Origin: Thermophagus xiamenensis
GTDB taxonomy: Bacteria; Bacteroidota; Bacteroidia; Bacteroidales; Marinilabiliaceae
Direction of reading: 5' to 3'
Length of the DNA stretch: 64,000 bases
Assembly (NCBI RefSeq): GCF_900112795.1
Contig: NZ_FONA01000012.1
Span: 1 to 64,000, forward strand
The notes beneath the pieces were generated by a model. It worked only from the letters and a program-made list of their open reading frames with translations, did no database searches and was not told where the DNA came from. This document shows positions 8,235 to 17,357 of the stretch, one piece after another (positions within the stretch are counted from its first letter, which is position 1; each line of letters begins with the position of its first letter). The translations under genes and the position numbers were made by a program.

Positions 8235-9401
8235 ATGATACAACAAAAAGCACCAATTGTTCTAATTATTATCTCTTCATGGATGGCAGTTTTTCTTCTT
8301 CAATCATGTGGGAGGAAACAGACCAATGAAAAACCTTCATTTTACAACGCCTTTCATCCGGGCAAGAAATGGTTTGATACAGACAGTGTTCATATAAATG
8401 CTCACGGTGGGGGAATTTTATGGTACAATGGTATTTATTACTGGTTTGGAGAACATAAAACAGCCGGGAAGGGGGGAAATACTGCTCTTGTGGGAATCAG
8501 GTGTTATTCTTCTAAAGATCTCTATAACTGGAAAAACGAAGGTATTGCGCTGGCTGTGGATGATGATCCTGAATCGGATATCGCAAAAGGTTGTGTGATG
8601 GAGCGTCCAAAGGTTATTTATAATAAGAAAACAGCAAAATTTGTGATGTGGTTCCATTTGGAATTAAAAGGCCAGGGTTATTCCTCAGCTAGAACAGGAG
8701 TTGCTGTTAGTGATAATATTACGGGGCCTTATCGTTATTTACGTTCATACAGGCCTAATGCTGGAATTTTGCCGATGAATGTCCCGGAGGAACTACTCAA
8801 GATGCGTTTTAGGGAAGACTTGAAATGGTGGACACCTGAATGGAGGGAGGCTGTGCATAAAGGATTGTTTGTTCAGCGGGACTTTGAACAGGGACAGATG
8901 TCAAGAGATATGACTTTATTTGTGGATGATGATGGTACTGCTTATCATATTCATGCTTCCGAAGAGAATTTGACGTTGCATATTTCGAAACTTTCGGAAG
9001 ATTATACAAGTTTTTCCAATAAATGGGTCAGAGTTTTACCTGGAGGTCATAATGAAGCCCCTGCCATGTTTAAATACAATAACAAATATTTTTTGTTAAC
9101 ATCTGGATGTACGGGATGGGAACCAAATGCTGCACGTTCTTTTGTTGCCAAATCCATTTGGGGACCGTGGGAGCCACTGGGAAATCCATGCGTAGGGAAG
9201 GATGCCGAAATTACTTTTTATTCCCAAAGTACTTATGTTCTTCAATTGCAAGATAAAGATAATGCTTTCATTTTCATGGCAGATAGATGGGTGCCACAGA
9301 ATCCCATCGATGGGCGTTATGTTTGGCTCCCTCTTCGGTTCGAAGGTGAAAGGCCTGTCATAAAATGGCAGAATGATTGGGATTTATCTTTGTTTGATTA
9401 A
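8235..9401 (+). CDS. Glycoside hydrolase family 43 lipoprotein, probable exo-galactanase type
   Basis: A lipoprotein glycosidase of the five-bladed propeller GH43 clan. I chose the ATG at 8235 because the signal peptide then starts normally and ends in LLQSC (Cys25); an upstream ATG at 8181 would add 18 residues. The opening motif VHINAHGGGILWYNGIYYWFGEHK (split here as VHINAHGGGIL and YYWFGEHK) is characteristic of the GH43 subfamilies around 24 and 34, which include exo-beta-1,3-galactanases. Later blocks are CVMERPKVIYN, MSRDMTLFVDDDGTAYHI and GGHNEAPAMF, the last probably holding the catalytic acid. It heads the enzyme operon. Galactan activity is inferred from subfamily resemblance and from the GH16, GH2 and GH105 neighbours. 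Confidence 0.8.
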   Translation: MIQQKAPIVLIIISSWMAVFLLQSCGRKQTNEKPSFYNAFHPGKKWFDTDSVHINAHGGGILWYNGIYYWFGEHKTAGKGGNTALVGIRCYSSKDLYNWKNEGIALAVDDDPESDIAKGCVMERPKVIYNKKTAKFVMWFHLELKGQGYSSARTGVAVSDNITGPYRYLRSYRPNAGILPMNVPEELLKMRFREDLKWWTPEWREAVHKGLFVQRDFEQGQMSRDMTLFVDDDGTAYHIHASEENLTLHISKLSEDYTSFSNKWVRVLPGGHNEAPAMFKYNNKYFLLTSGCTGWEPNAARSFVAKSIWGPWEPLGNPCVGKDAEITFYSQSTYVLQLQDKDNAFIFMADRWVPQNPIDGRYVWLPLRFEGERPVIKWQNDWDLSLFD

Positions 9402-9447
9402 AGATTATTTTGTTTTGTAATTTAGAATGTTATAATTAAAATTAACT

Positions 9448-11241
9448 ATGAAGCGATCCTTGGTTTTTCTATTAATGATTTGGTTTCCAGTTATTGGCAA
9501 GGCCAATCAAAATTTGTTTCCACTCATTACAAATATTCCCCACCGTGAAACATTTTCTCTTAATGGTGATTGGGATTATATAGTCGATAGGTATGAAACC
9601 GGTTATTATGATTACAGATTGAGGCCAAGTAAATGGGGGTTTTTTAGGGATCAAAAACCCCGAAATCAGTCAGATTTGGTTGAGTATAGCTTTGAAGATT
9701 CAAAAAAAATGTTTATTCCTAGGGATTGGAACTCCTCTGATCCTGAATTGAATTTTTATGAGGGAACGGTTTGGTTCCGTAAATCTTTTGATTTCTATCC
9801 TGTTAATAATGAGCGTTATTTTCTCTACTTCGGGGCTGTCAATTATGAAGCTTTAGTCTATCTTAATGGCCAATTCATTGGTTCACATAAAGGAGGATTT
9901 ACCCCTTTTAATTTTGAAGTTACGGGTAAATTAAAGGAAGGACAAAACTATATTGTGGTTAAGGTTGACAATACCCGGCATAAGGATGAAGTTCCAACGG
10001 TTAATACGGATTGGTGGAATTATGGTGGTATCACTCGTGATGTCCTTATTGTTAAGGAGCCTGAGACCTTTATTCGTGATTTTTCCATTGCTTTAACCGA
10101 GGGAAAATATAACGAGATATCCGGTTGGATTCAATTGGATGGAATCAACTTGCAAACACCCATCACTATCGATATTCCGGAGCTGAATAAAAAAATTTCT
10201 GTTACCCCAGACGAAACTGGGAGGGCGACATTTTTTTTGAAAGCCAAGCCAGTACTTTGGTCACCACAAAATCCAAAATTATATGATGTTTACTTTTCGA
10301 CAGTTGGCAAAACCATGAAAGAAAAAATAGCTTTTCGACATATAGAAGCTATTGGTAATCAAGTTTTTTTGAATGGGAAACCGATCTTTTTGCGAGGGGT
10401 TTGTATTCATGAAGAGGCACCATACAGAGCCGGAAGGTTCAGTAACCCTGCCGAAGCCCACACCCTTCTTTCCTGGGCTAAAGAAATGAATGCCAATTTT
10501 GTCAGGCTGGCTCATTATCCTCACAATGAATATATGGTGCGGGAAGCGGAAAAAATGGGATTACTTATATGGAGTGAAATCCCGGTTTACTGGACCATCA
10601 ATTTCACTAGTAAGGAAACTCTTCAAAATGCAAAAAATCAGTTGGAAGAAATGATAACCCGTGACAAAAACCGTGGTGCTATCATCATTTGGTCGCTTGC
10701 CAACGAAACTCCGGTTAGTGAAGAGCGAAATCAATTTCTTTCCCAGTTAGTGATGCATGCCCGAAATATTGACAATACACGATTGATCAGTATGGCTATG
10801 GAAAAAGATTACCATGATCCTTTTACCCCTTCTATTAAGGATCCACTCATGAATATAGTTGACGTAATCAGTTTTAATTCTTACATCGGTTGGTATGATG
10901 GATTGCCCGAGAAATGTGCTAAAATGAATTGGTTACTTCCTGATGACAAACCGGTTATTATTAGTGAATTTGGTGGTGGTGCTAAGCAAGGATTTCATGG
11001 TGACAAAAATCAAAGATGGACAGAAGAGTTTCAAGAAGAATTGTACATTCAAAGTGTTGCCATGTTTGACAAAATGAATGTGGCAGGAACTTGCCCTTGG
11101 ATCCTTATGGATTTTAAATCGCCTCGACGATTATTACCTAAAATTCAGGATGGATGGAATAGGAAAGGATTAATTTCAAATGACGGAATTAAGAAAAAAG
11201 CCTTCTTCATAATGAAAAATTGGTATGAGGATAAGCCGTAG
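9448..11241 (+). CDS. Glycoside hydrolase family 2 (beta-glucuronidase/beta-galactosidase type)
   Basis: A 597-residue secreted GH2 enzyme that removes terminal beta-linked sugars. A signal peptide covers about residues 1-19. The sugar-binding, Ig-like and TIM-barrel domains follow in the usual order. The acid/base Glu is E420 in WSLANETP and the nucleophile is E507 in ISEFGGG. WWNYGGITRDV (189-199) and the C-terminal SPRRLLPKIQDGWNRKGL resemble the shorter beta-glucuronidase-like branch more than LacZ. It follows the GH43 gene by 46 bases. Glucuronidase versus galactosidase cannot be settled by eye; either fits removal of caps from arabinogalactan side chains. The following 247-base gap shows nothing recognisable. 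Confidence 0.85.
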   Translation: MKRSLVFLLMIWFPVIGKANQNLFPLITNIPHRETFSLNGDWDYIVDRYETGYYDYRLRPSKWGFFRDQKPRNQSDLVEYSFEDSKKMFIPRDWNSSDPELNFYEGTVWFRKSFDFYPVNNERYFLYFGAVNYEALVYLNGQFIGSHKGGFTPFNFEVTGKLKEGQNYIVVKVDNTRHKDEVPTVNTDWWNYGGITRDVLIVKEPETFIRDFSIALTEGKYNEISGWIQLDGINLQTPITIDIPELNKKISVTPDETGRATFFLKAKPVLWSPQNPKLYDVYFSTVGKTMKEKIAFRHIEAIGNQVFLNGKPIFLRGVCIHEEAPYRAGRFSNPAEAHTLLSWAKEMNANFVRLAHYPHNEYMVREAEKMGLLIWSEIPVYWTINFTSKETLQNAKNQLEEMITRDKNRGAIIIWSLANETPVSEERNQFLSQLVMHARNIDNTRLISMAMEKDYHDPFTPSIKDPLMNIVDVISFNSYIGWYDGLPEKCAKMNWLLPDDKPVIISEFGGGAKQGFHGDKNQRWTEEFQEELYIQSVAMFDKMNVAGTCPWILMDFKSPRRLLPKIQDGWNRKGLISNDGIKKKAFFIMKNWYEDKP

Positions 11242-11488
11242 GGAAATGAAGTATGGATATTGGTTAATTTGGTTGATGGTAGTATGACTATTGAAGAGGG
11301 TATTGGAATTTAATTTTATTAGGGATTAATTTTTTGTGTTACGATAGGATCCTGACTGCTTTGCCCACCATATCCATCTTCAGTTTTTGGGTTGATTATG
11401 TGAAGTGATTTTTATTTATATCGTTCTGTATTTCTTGTTATAATACTAATTTGTTGGTAAATCAATATATTTAGCTAAAGATTAATTT

Positions 11489-12631
11489 ATGAGAAATTTG
11501 GCTTTTCTTATACTGGGGGTTAATATGTTTTTGTTTACCTCATGCAATGGAGAAAAAAATAAAGGTTTACCGGAGCCTCAAAAAGTTAAAGATTTAATTA
11601 TTAAAGTCAATGACCATTGGCAGCAAACTCATCCGGAGCATGGTCGTGCCTTCTGGGATAATGCTGCTTATCATACCGGAAATATTGAAGCATATAAAGT
11701 AACGAGATTGAAGCGGTATTTGGATTATTCCCGTGAATGGGCCGAGCGTAACCAATGGATGGGTGCGAAATCAACCAATCCTTCTCAATGGAGATACAGC
11801 TATGGCGAAACTGATGAATATGTGTTATTTGGAGACTGGCAGATTTGTTTTCAAACTTATATTGATTTATTTCAATTGGTTGATGACCCTAATGAAAAAA
11901 TGATTGCAAGAGCCAGGGAAGTAATGGAATACCAAATCCAAACCGATACAATTGATTATTGGTGGTGGTCCGATGGATTGTACATGGTGATGCCTGTGAT
12001 GACTAAATTATATAAATTGACTGGAAATGAAAAATATTTAGATAAACTATACGAATATTATTCTTATGCCAAAAGTATCATGTATGACGAAGAAACAGGT
12101 CTTTTTTATCGTGATGCCAAATATGTTTTTCCAAAACACAAGACTTTAAATAATAGGAAGGATTTTTGGTCACGTGGAAATGGTTGGGTTTTTGCCGGAT
12201 TTGCCAAAGTGTTGGATGACCTGCCTAAAGATAGTCCGTATTTTAATTCTTTTGTAAAAGATTTTAGGCGGATGGCTCAATCACTAAAATCCATTCAGCA
12301 TTCAAATGGTTATTGGACCAGGAGTTTACTCGATTCAGAACATGCCCCTGGGCCAGAGACCAGTGGAACAGCCTTTTTCTGTTATGGATTCCTTTGGGGA
12401 ATCAATAATGAGATTCTGGAAAAAGATGAGTTCATACCTACTGCCATTAAAGCATGGGAATATTTAACAGAAACTGCACTTCAAAATGACGGAAGCATTG
12501 GGTATGTGCAACCTATAGGTGAGAGAGCAATTCCAGGACAGGTGGTTGACAAAAATTCTACTTCCAATTTCGGAACGGGTGCTTTTCTATTGGCTGCCTC
12601 CGAATTGTATAGATTGGTTTCAAGGAGATAG
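11489..12631 (+). CDS. GH105/GH88-like unsaturated uronyl hydrolase lipoprotein
   Basis: A 380-residue alpha/alpha-barrel enzyme that hydrolyses the unsaturated uronic acid left by a polysaccharide lyase. The signal peptide ends in FTSC (Cys19). Family blocks are WWWSDGLYMVMPVMTKLY with the likely catalytic Asp162, FWSRGNGWVFAGFAKVL, and GPETSGTAFFCYGFLWG. GH105 members act on rhamnogalacturonan or on glucuronyl termini of arabinogalactan proteins. No polysaccharide lyase is in the window, so one must be encoded elsewhere or the substrate is made by another organism. Assignment to the clan is firm; the exact substrate is inference. Confidence 0.85.
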   Translation: MRNLAFLILGVNMFLFTSCNGEKNKGLPEPQKVKDLIIKVNDHWQQTHPEHGRAFWDNAAYHTGNIEAYKVTRLKRYLDYSREWAERNQWMGAKSTNPSQWRYSYGETDEYVLFGDWQICFQTYIDLFQLVDDPNEKMIARAREVMEYQIQTDTIDYWWWSDGLYMVMPVMTKLYKLTGNEKYLDKLYEYYSYAKSIMYDEETGLFYRDAKYVFPKHKTLNNRKDFWSRGNGWVFAGFAKVLDDLPKDSPYFNSFVKDFRRMAQSLKSIQHSNGYWTRSLLDSEHAPGPETSGTAFFCYGFLWGINNEILEKDEFIPTAIKAWEYLTETALQNDGSIGYVQPIGERAIPGQVVDKNSTSNFGTGAFLLAASELYRLVSRR

Positions 12632-12709
12632 GGTAGTGTTTTTATTTTATGCTATTTTTGAGATCAAAAATAAATTTGTTGACAAATAATTCCAATAAAT
12701 ATTTATTAT

Positions 12710-14869
12710 ATGAAAAATACAGTTTCTATCTTCCGGGTTTCGCGTTTTGGTTTTCTGGCGATTGCTTTTTTAATTTTAATTGTGTCGGCCTGTCAAAAGA
12801 ATCTTAAATATGAGGCTTATCTTTTTGCCTACTTTGTAGGAAATGGACCAGGGCAGGAGGCTGTCCATTTTGCTTTAAGTAAAGATGGGTTTAATTTTCG
12901 AGCTCTCAATGACAATAGGCCTGTTATTTCAGGTGACACTATTAGTTCGAGAGGTGGTGTTAGGGATCCTCATATCCTAAGGGGAAATGACGGAAACTTT
13001 TACATGGTTCTCACTGATTTGTACGTTCCCAAAGATGGTTGGTCCAATGTAGCTTTTGTTATGCTCAAATCAAAAGATCTGATTAACTGGACTCATTCCA
13101 TTGTAAATATTCCCGAATTATTTCCCGAAAAGTTTGGTGATGTTACTCGGGTTTGGGCTCCACAAACTATTTATGATGATCAAAAAGGGAAATACATGAT
13201 TTATTTCTCCATGCTTCAGCCCGGAGGCGCCGATATCATTTATTATGCTTATGCAAATGAAGATTTTACAGGGCTTGAGACCGAACCTAAACAATTGTTT
13301 TTTCATCCCGAAGGGAAATCCTGTATTGATGGTGATATTGTAAAAAAGGACGGGAAATACCATCTCTTTTTTAAAACCGAAGGTCATGGTAACGGTATTA
13401 AAAAAGCTGTTTCCGATAAACTTACCGAAGGTTATAAAATGCTGGATAGATATCTTCAACAGACAAGCGATGCTGTTGAGGGAGCTGGCACCTTTAAACT
13501 CATTGGACAGGATAAATACATTTTAATGTATGATGTCTATATGAAAGGACGTTATCAGTTTACTGAATCTACTGACTTGGAGACTTTCAAGGTGGTAGAT
13601 AGCCAGGTTACCATGAATTTCCATCCGCGACATGGTTGTGTCATTCCTATTACTGGAAAGGAATATAAGCGTTTGGTGGCCCGCTGGGGAACAATGGCAT
13701 CTTTGGGAGTTGAAAAAACTGAATCAGATGATGTTAAATCCTTAAATGTAGTTTTTGATCACGGAAAGGGTAAAATATATCTGCCCCTAAAAAATGGTGC
13801 TGATTTGAAAAATATTGATCCTCAATTTTTTTCTTTTTTTACTTCCGAAATTTCACCTAAGGGACCGCAGGATTTTTCCAACGGGCAGGTTATTTATACT
13901 GTGAAAATTGACGGAATTGGCGAGAAACAATATGAAGTTTATGCCTCTGTTGACAACAATCCGGTATTGGAAGGATATTATGCTGATCCAGAAATTATCT
14001 ATTCTCGTAAAGAAAATAAATTTTTCTTATATCCGACTAGTGATGGGCACGACAGTTGGTCTGGAACTTATTTTGAAGTTTTCTCTTCTGACAATCTTGT
14101 AGATTGGGTTAATGAAGGGGTGATTCTGGATTTACCCAAAGATGTTCCTTGGGGACCCAGAAATGCCTGGGCGCCTACTTGCATTGAAAAAAAGAGTGGA
14201 AACGAATATAAGTATTATTTTTATTTTACTGCTGCACAGAAAATTGGTGTGGCCATTGGTGATACTCCTACAGGGCCTTTTGTCGATAGCGGGAAACCAC
14301 TTATCGACTGGAAACCTAAAGGAATTAAACATGGTCAGGAAATTGATCCCGATGTATTTCACGATCCTGTATCTGGTGATTACTATCTGTATTGGGGAAA
14401 TGGATATATGGCGGTAGCTAAATTGAATGATGATATGATTTCTATTGACCGATCCACTTTGAAGGTGATTACACCTGATAATACCTACCGCGAAGGAACC
14501 GAAGTCTTTTACCGTAATGGTAAATACTATTTTCTTTGGTCGGAAGACGATACCAGAAGTCCCAATTACAGAGTGCGATATGCTACTTCCGATTCTCCAA
14601 CCGGACCTCTCTATATTCCCAATAATAATTTGATACTTGCAAAGGATCCTTCAAATGGGATATTTGGTACGGGGCATAATTCCGTGATTCAAATCCCGGG
14701 GAAAGATGAATGGTATATTGTTTATCACAGGTTTAACCGACCCCGAGGAATTAAAATGGGACGTAGAGCCGGATTTCATCGTGAAGTTTGCATTGACAAA
14801 TTGGAATTTGATGACAATGGTACCATCTTACCTGTTAAACCTACATTGGAAGGTATTAGCCCTTTGTAA
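12710..14869 (+). CDS. Lipoprotein with two GH43-like propeller domains
   Basis: A 719-residue lipoprotein (signal peptide ending VSAC, Cys28) with two consecutive five-bladed propellers. The N-terminal domain, about residues 33-330, has VRDPHILRGNDGNFYMVLTD (catalytic-base Asp86), TRVWAPQTIYDD and DAVEGAGTFK. The C-terminal domain, about 415-719, has GYYADPEIIYSRKENKFFLY, RNAWAPTCIEKK, IDPDVFHDP and YREGTEVFYRNGKYYFLWSE. Both domains keep the Asp and Glu blocks, so both could be active. Such tandem proteins act on arabinose or galactose side chains in Bacteroidota PULs. The two units may attack different linkages. It lies 78 bases after the GH105 gene on the same strand. Confidence 0.82.
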   Translation: MKNTVSIFRVSRFGFLAIAFLILIVSACQKNLKYEAYLFAYFVGNGPGQEAVHFALSKDGFNFRALNDNRPVISGDTISSRGGVRDPHILRGNDGNFYMVLTDLYVPKDGWSNVAFVMLKSKDLINWTHSIVNIPELFPEKFGDVTRVWAPQTIYDDQKGKYMIYFSMLQPGGADIIYYAYANEDFTGLETEPKQLFFHPEGKSCIDGDIVKKDGKYHLFFKTEGHGNGIKKAVSDKLTEGYKMLDRYLQQTSDAVEGAGTFKLIGQDKYILMYDVYMKGRYQFTESTDLETFKVVDSQVTMNFHPRHGCVIPITGKEYKRLVARWGTMASLGVEKTESDDVKSLNVVFDHGKGKIYLPLKNGADLKNIDPQFFSFFTSEISPKGPQDFSNGQVIYTVKIDGIGEKQYEVYASVDNNPVLEGYYADPEIIYSRKENKFFLYPTSDGHDSWSGTYFEVFSSDNLVDWVNEGVILDLPKDVPWGPRNAWAPTCIEKKSGNEYKYYFYFTAAQKIGVAIGDTPTGPFVDSGKPLIDWKPKGIKHGQEIDPDVFHDPVSGDYYLYWGNGYMAVAKLNDDMISIDRSTLKVITPDNTYREGTEVFYRNGKYYFLWSEDDTRSPNYRVRYATSDSPTGPLYIPNNNLILAKDPSNGIFGTGHNSVIQIPGKDEWYIVYHRFNRPRGIKMGRRAGFHREVCIDKLEFDDNGTILPVKPTLEGISPL

Positions 14870-14970
14870 TTTTAATTTAATATTTAGTGTCGGTAATTAG
14901 TTATACCAATCATAAGTTTTATTTATGAAGAGCACTTTTTGTATAATTCTATTAATTATCTAATTCATAG

Positions 14971-14992
14971 GTCGGATGGAACTCGCATGGCT
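14971..14992. repeat. Half copy of the interspersed repeat core
   Basis: GTCGGATGGAACTCGCATGG matches the left arm of the element at 211-281 (CCGAATGGAACTCGCATGAC) and is related to the CGGATAAAACGAGCATGGC core of the full copies. It lies in the 278-base gap between the double GH43 and the GH16 genes. Confidence 0.35.
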
Positions 14993-15147
14993 TAGCTAAT
15001 TTTACATTCTTTTATTGTGTTAAAACTTATTGTCAGGTTTGTTTTATCCATTAAATAAGTTTGGATGAAGGATGAATGACTATTGGTTAACATTACTTTT
15101 CTCTTGTAATTTGTTTTAGTCATGCTCTTAATTGTAAAACTTGAATA

Positions 15148-16014
15148 ATGAAGATTTTGAGCTTTTTATTGATATCGGTTATATTTTTATCCGGATGTTT
15201 GGAACGTAATAAATCAGTAACTGTTAAATCAAAGGTTCCGGATGGATATCGATTGATTTGGAGCGATGAATTTAATAAGGACGGTATTCCTAATGAAACC
15301 TTTTGGTCCTATGAAATGGGTTTTGTTCGAAATAAAGAACTGCAGTGGTATCAACCACAAAATGCTTTTATAAAAGACGGATTGCTCGTCATTGAAGGAA
15401 GACGGGAGCTCATCCCAAACCCCAATTTTGTCGCCGACAGTCATGATTGGAGGAAGAACCGAGAGTTTGCCGAATATTCGTCCGCCTCTATTAAAACTCA
15501 AAATAAATTTGCTTTTCAGTATGGAATTTTGGAGGTAAAAGCACGTATTGATACCAGTTGCGGTTCATGGCCAGCCATCTGGACTTTAGGGGTGGAACGA
15601 CGTTGGCCTTCTAATGGTGAAATAGACATTATGGAGTTTTATCTAAAAGATAATAAGCAATGTATTCTTGCTAATGCCGCCTGGGGACGGGAGCCACACA
15701 CCTGGGACGCCATTTGGGATAGTAGTGTTTTACCTTTTACGTACTTTCTGGAGAAAGATCCGCATTGGCCTGAAAAATTTCATATATGGAAAATGGAGTG
15801 GACACACAATTTTATTAAAATCTATTTGGATGATGAGTTGTTGAACGAAATCGACATCAATTCTACAACTTATCCTAGTGGTTTTAACCCATTTCGGCAA
15901 CCTCACTATATCCTTCTTAATCTTGCTATTGGAAGTAACGGCGGGGATCCTTCAGAAAGTGTTTTCCCTTTGCGTTATGAAATTGATTATGTTAGGGTAT
16001 TTCAAAGGGAATGA
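15148..16014 (+). CDS. Glycoside hydrolase family 16 endo-glycanase lipoprotein
   Basis: A 288-residue surface lipoprotein (signal ending LSGC, Cys17) with a beta-jelly-roll GH16 domain. The catalytic signature is intact: NGEIDIMEFY with E158 as nucleophile, D160 as assistant and E163 as acid/base. The opening YRLIWSDEFN and the late YILLNLAIGSNGG are standard. GH16 enzymes of this branch cut internal beta-1,3 or beta-1,4 bonds (laminarin, galactan, agar, carrageenan). With GH43 and GH105 alongside, an endo-beta-1,3-galactanase is the best guess. It is the last gene of the locus and is followed by a strong hairpin terminator. Confidence 0.87.
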   Translation: MKILSFLLISVIFLSGCLERNKSVTVKSKVPDGYRLIWSDEFNKDGIPNETFWSYEMGFVRNKELQWYQPQNAFIKDGLLVIEGRRELIPNPNFVADSHDWRKNREFAEYSSASIKTQNKFAFQYGILEVKARIDTSCGSWPAIWTLGVERRWPSNGEIDIMEFYLKDNKQCILANAAWGREPHTWDAIWDSSVLPFTYFLEKDPHWPEKFHIWKMEWTHNFIKIYLDDELLNEIDINSTTYPSGFNPFRQPHYILLNLAIGSNGGDPSESVFPLRYEIDYVRVFQRE

Positions 16015-16036
16015 GTAAAAGTATTTTTGTAATTTC

Positions 16037-16062
16037 AAAAGGCGCCACAGGCGCCTTTTGCT
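16037..16062. terminator. Bidirectional terminator between the PUL and dnaN
   Basis: A perfect 10-bp stem, AAAAGGCGCC / GGCGCCTTTT with loop ACA, lies between convergent genes. A-run and T-run flanks allow termination in both directions. Confidence 0.85.
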
Positions 16063-16111
16063 TTATATTCCTTAAGTTAATTTTAAGATTATATTAATCT
16101 AAATTTTCTCT

Positions 16112-17239
16112 TTATGCATTGATCATCATCGGCATAAGCAGCATAAGTTCATCTTCATTTTCATTTTTTTCAAAGGGTAAAAAGATGGCGGCTCTTGCCG
16201 GGTCTGAAAGCTCAATAACAATATCAGACGAAGAAAGATTTTCAAGAATATCGGTCAGAAAAGAACTTTTAAAGCCAATTTCCATTTCGGAACCTTCATA
16301 CTGACAACTTAGTTTTTCAAAGGCTGAAATGGAAAAGTCTATATCCTGCGCCGAAACCACTATTTCTTCATTTGAAAGGTGCAATTTTACCAGGTTGCTG
16401 GCTTGACTGGCAAACAAAGAAACCCTGCTTAATGTGTTAAAAAGATCAACACGGTCGACAATAACCTTATTGGGATTGTCTTGAGGAATAACGGCATTGT
16501 AGCTGGGATAATTTCCTTCAACCAACCGACAAACGAGTCGGTAATTTTCCATTTCGAAGAAGGCATTTTTATCATCGAAGGATACAGCCACTTCACCTTC
16601 TTCTTTTGGAAGAACATTTTTTAATAATCCGGCTGGTTTTTGGGGTAAAATAAAAGAAGATTCGTACTCGGTTTTAACATCCAATCGTTGGTAGCGTACC
16701 AACTTATGAGAATCGGATGCCACAAAAGTTAAGTTATCGGGAGTAAACTCGAATAAAATGCCGTTCATCACAGGTCTGAGTTCATCATCGGCGGTGGCAA
16801 ATAAAGTTTTAATAATCCCTGTTAACAATGTTTCGGCCGGTAATTGAATGCGGCTCGATTTATCTTCATTGAGTGCAGGTAGGGTAGGATAGTCTTCCCC
16901 GTTTTGACCAGGCATGCTGAACTTACCTTTTTCAGTAATAATGTTTACCGCCAGGGTTTCAAGGTCAATGTCAAAGTTGAGGGGTTGTTCCGGAAACTTT
17001 TTCAGAGTTTCTAATAAGATCTTAGAAGGAATGGCAATAGTACCTTCACCTTCGGTGTTTTCCAACCCCATGGTGGTAATCATTGTTACTTCAGTATCAG
17101 AGGCAGTTATGGTCAGCGTTTGCCCATCAAGGCTGAATAAGAAATTATCCAGAATAGGCATTGGACTTTTGGTTGCAATTGCCCTGCTTATGGCCTGCAA
17201 ATGTGATAGAAGTCCTGAACTGGAGACAACAAATTTCAT
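16112..17239 (-). CDS. dnaN: DNA polymerase III sliding clamp (beta subunit)
   Basis: A 375-residue ring-forming clamp that holds the replicative polymerase on DNA. It shows the three-domain clamp layout, opening MKFVVSSSGLLSHLQAISRA and IPILDNFLF-like (MPILDNFLFSL), with the mid-protein blocks RPVMNGILFEF and FVASDSHKLVRY and the C-terminal LMLLMPMMINA, where family members end in the MPM motif. Length is normal. It is not next to dnaA or recF here, so there is no sign of the replication origin. Its neighbour gldFG lies 118 bases upstream on the same strand. Confidence 0.97.
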   Translation of the reverse strand: MKFVVSSSGLLSHLQAISRAIATKSPMPILDNFLFSLDGQTLTITASDTEVTMITTMGLENTEGEGTIAIPSKILLETLKKFPEQPLNFDIDLETLAVNIITEKGKFSMPGQNGEDYPTLPALNEDKSSRIQLPAETLLTGIIKTLFATADDELRPVMNGILFEFTPDNLTFVASDSHKLVRYQRLDVKTEYESSFILPQKPAGLLKNVLPKEEGEVAVSFDDKNAFFEMENYRLVCRLVEGNYPSYNAVIPQDNPNKVIVDRVDLFNTLSRVSLFASQASNLVKLHLSNEEIVVSAQDIDFSISAFEKLSCQYEGSEMEIGFKSSFLTDILENLSSSDIVIELSDPARAAIFLPFEKNENEDELMLLMPMMINA

Positions 17240-17357
17240 TGTTTCTATCTTTTTTAGTGTTAATCAAAAAAATAAGTCGAAATAAAAGCCGAATATACAA
17301 AAAAATGAGACCATTAAAAATGCCTGTTTGCAGAAAAATTACAATCTGGTCAATGGT

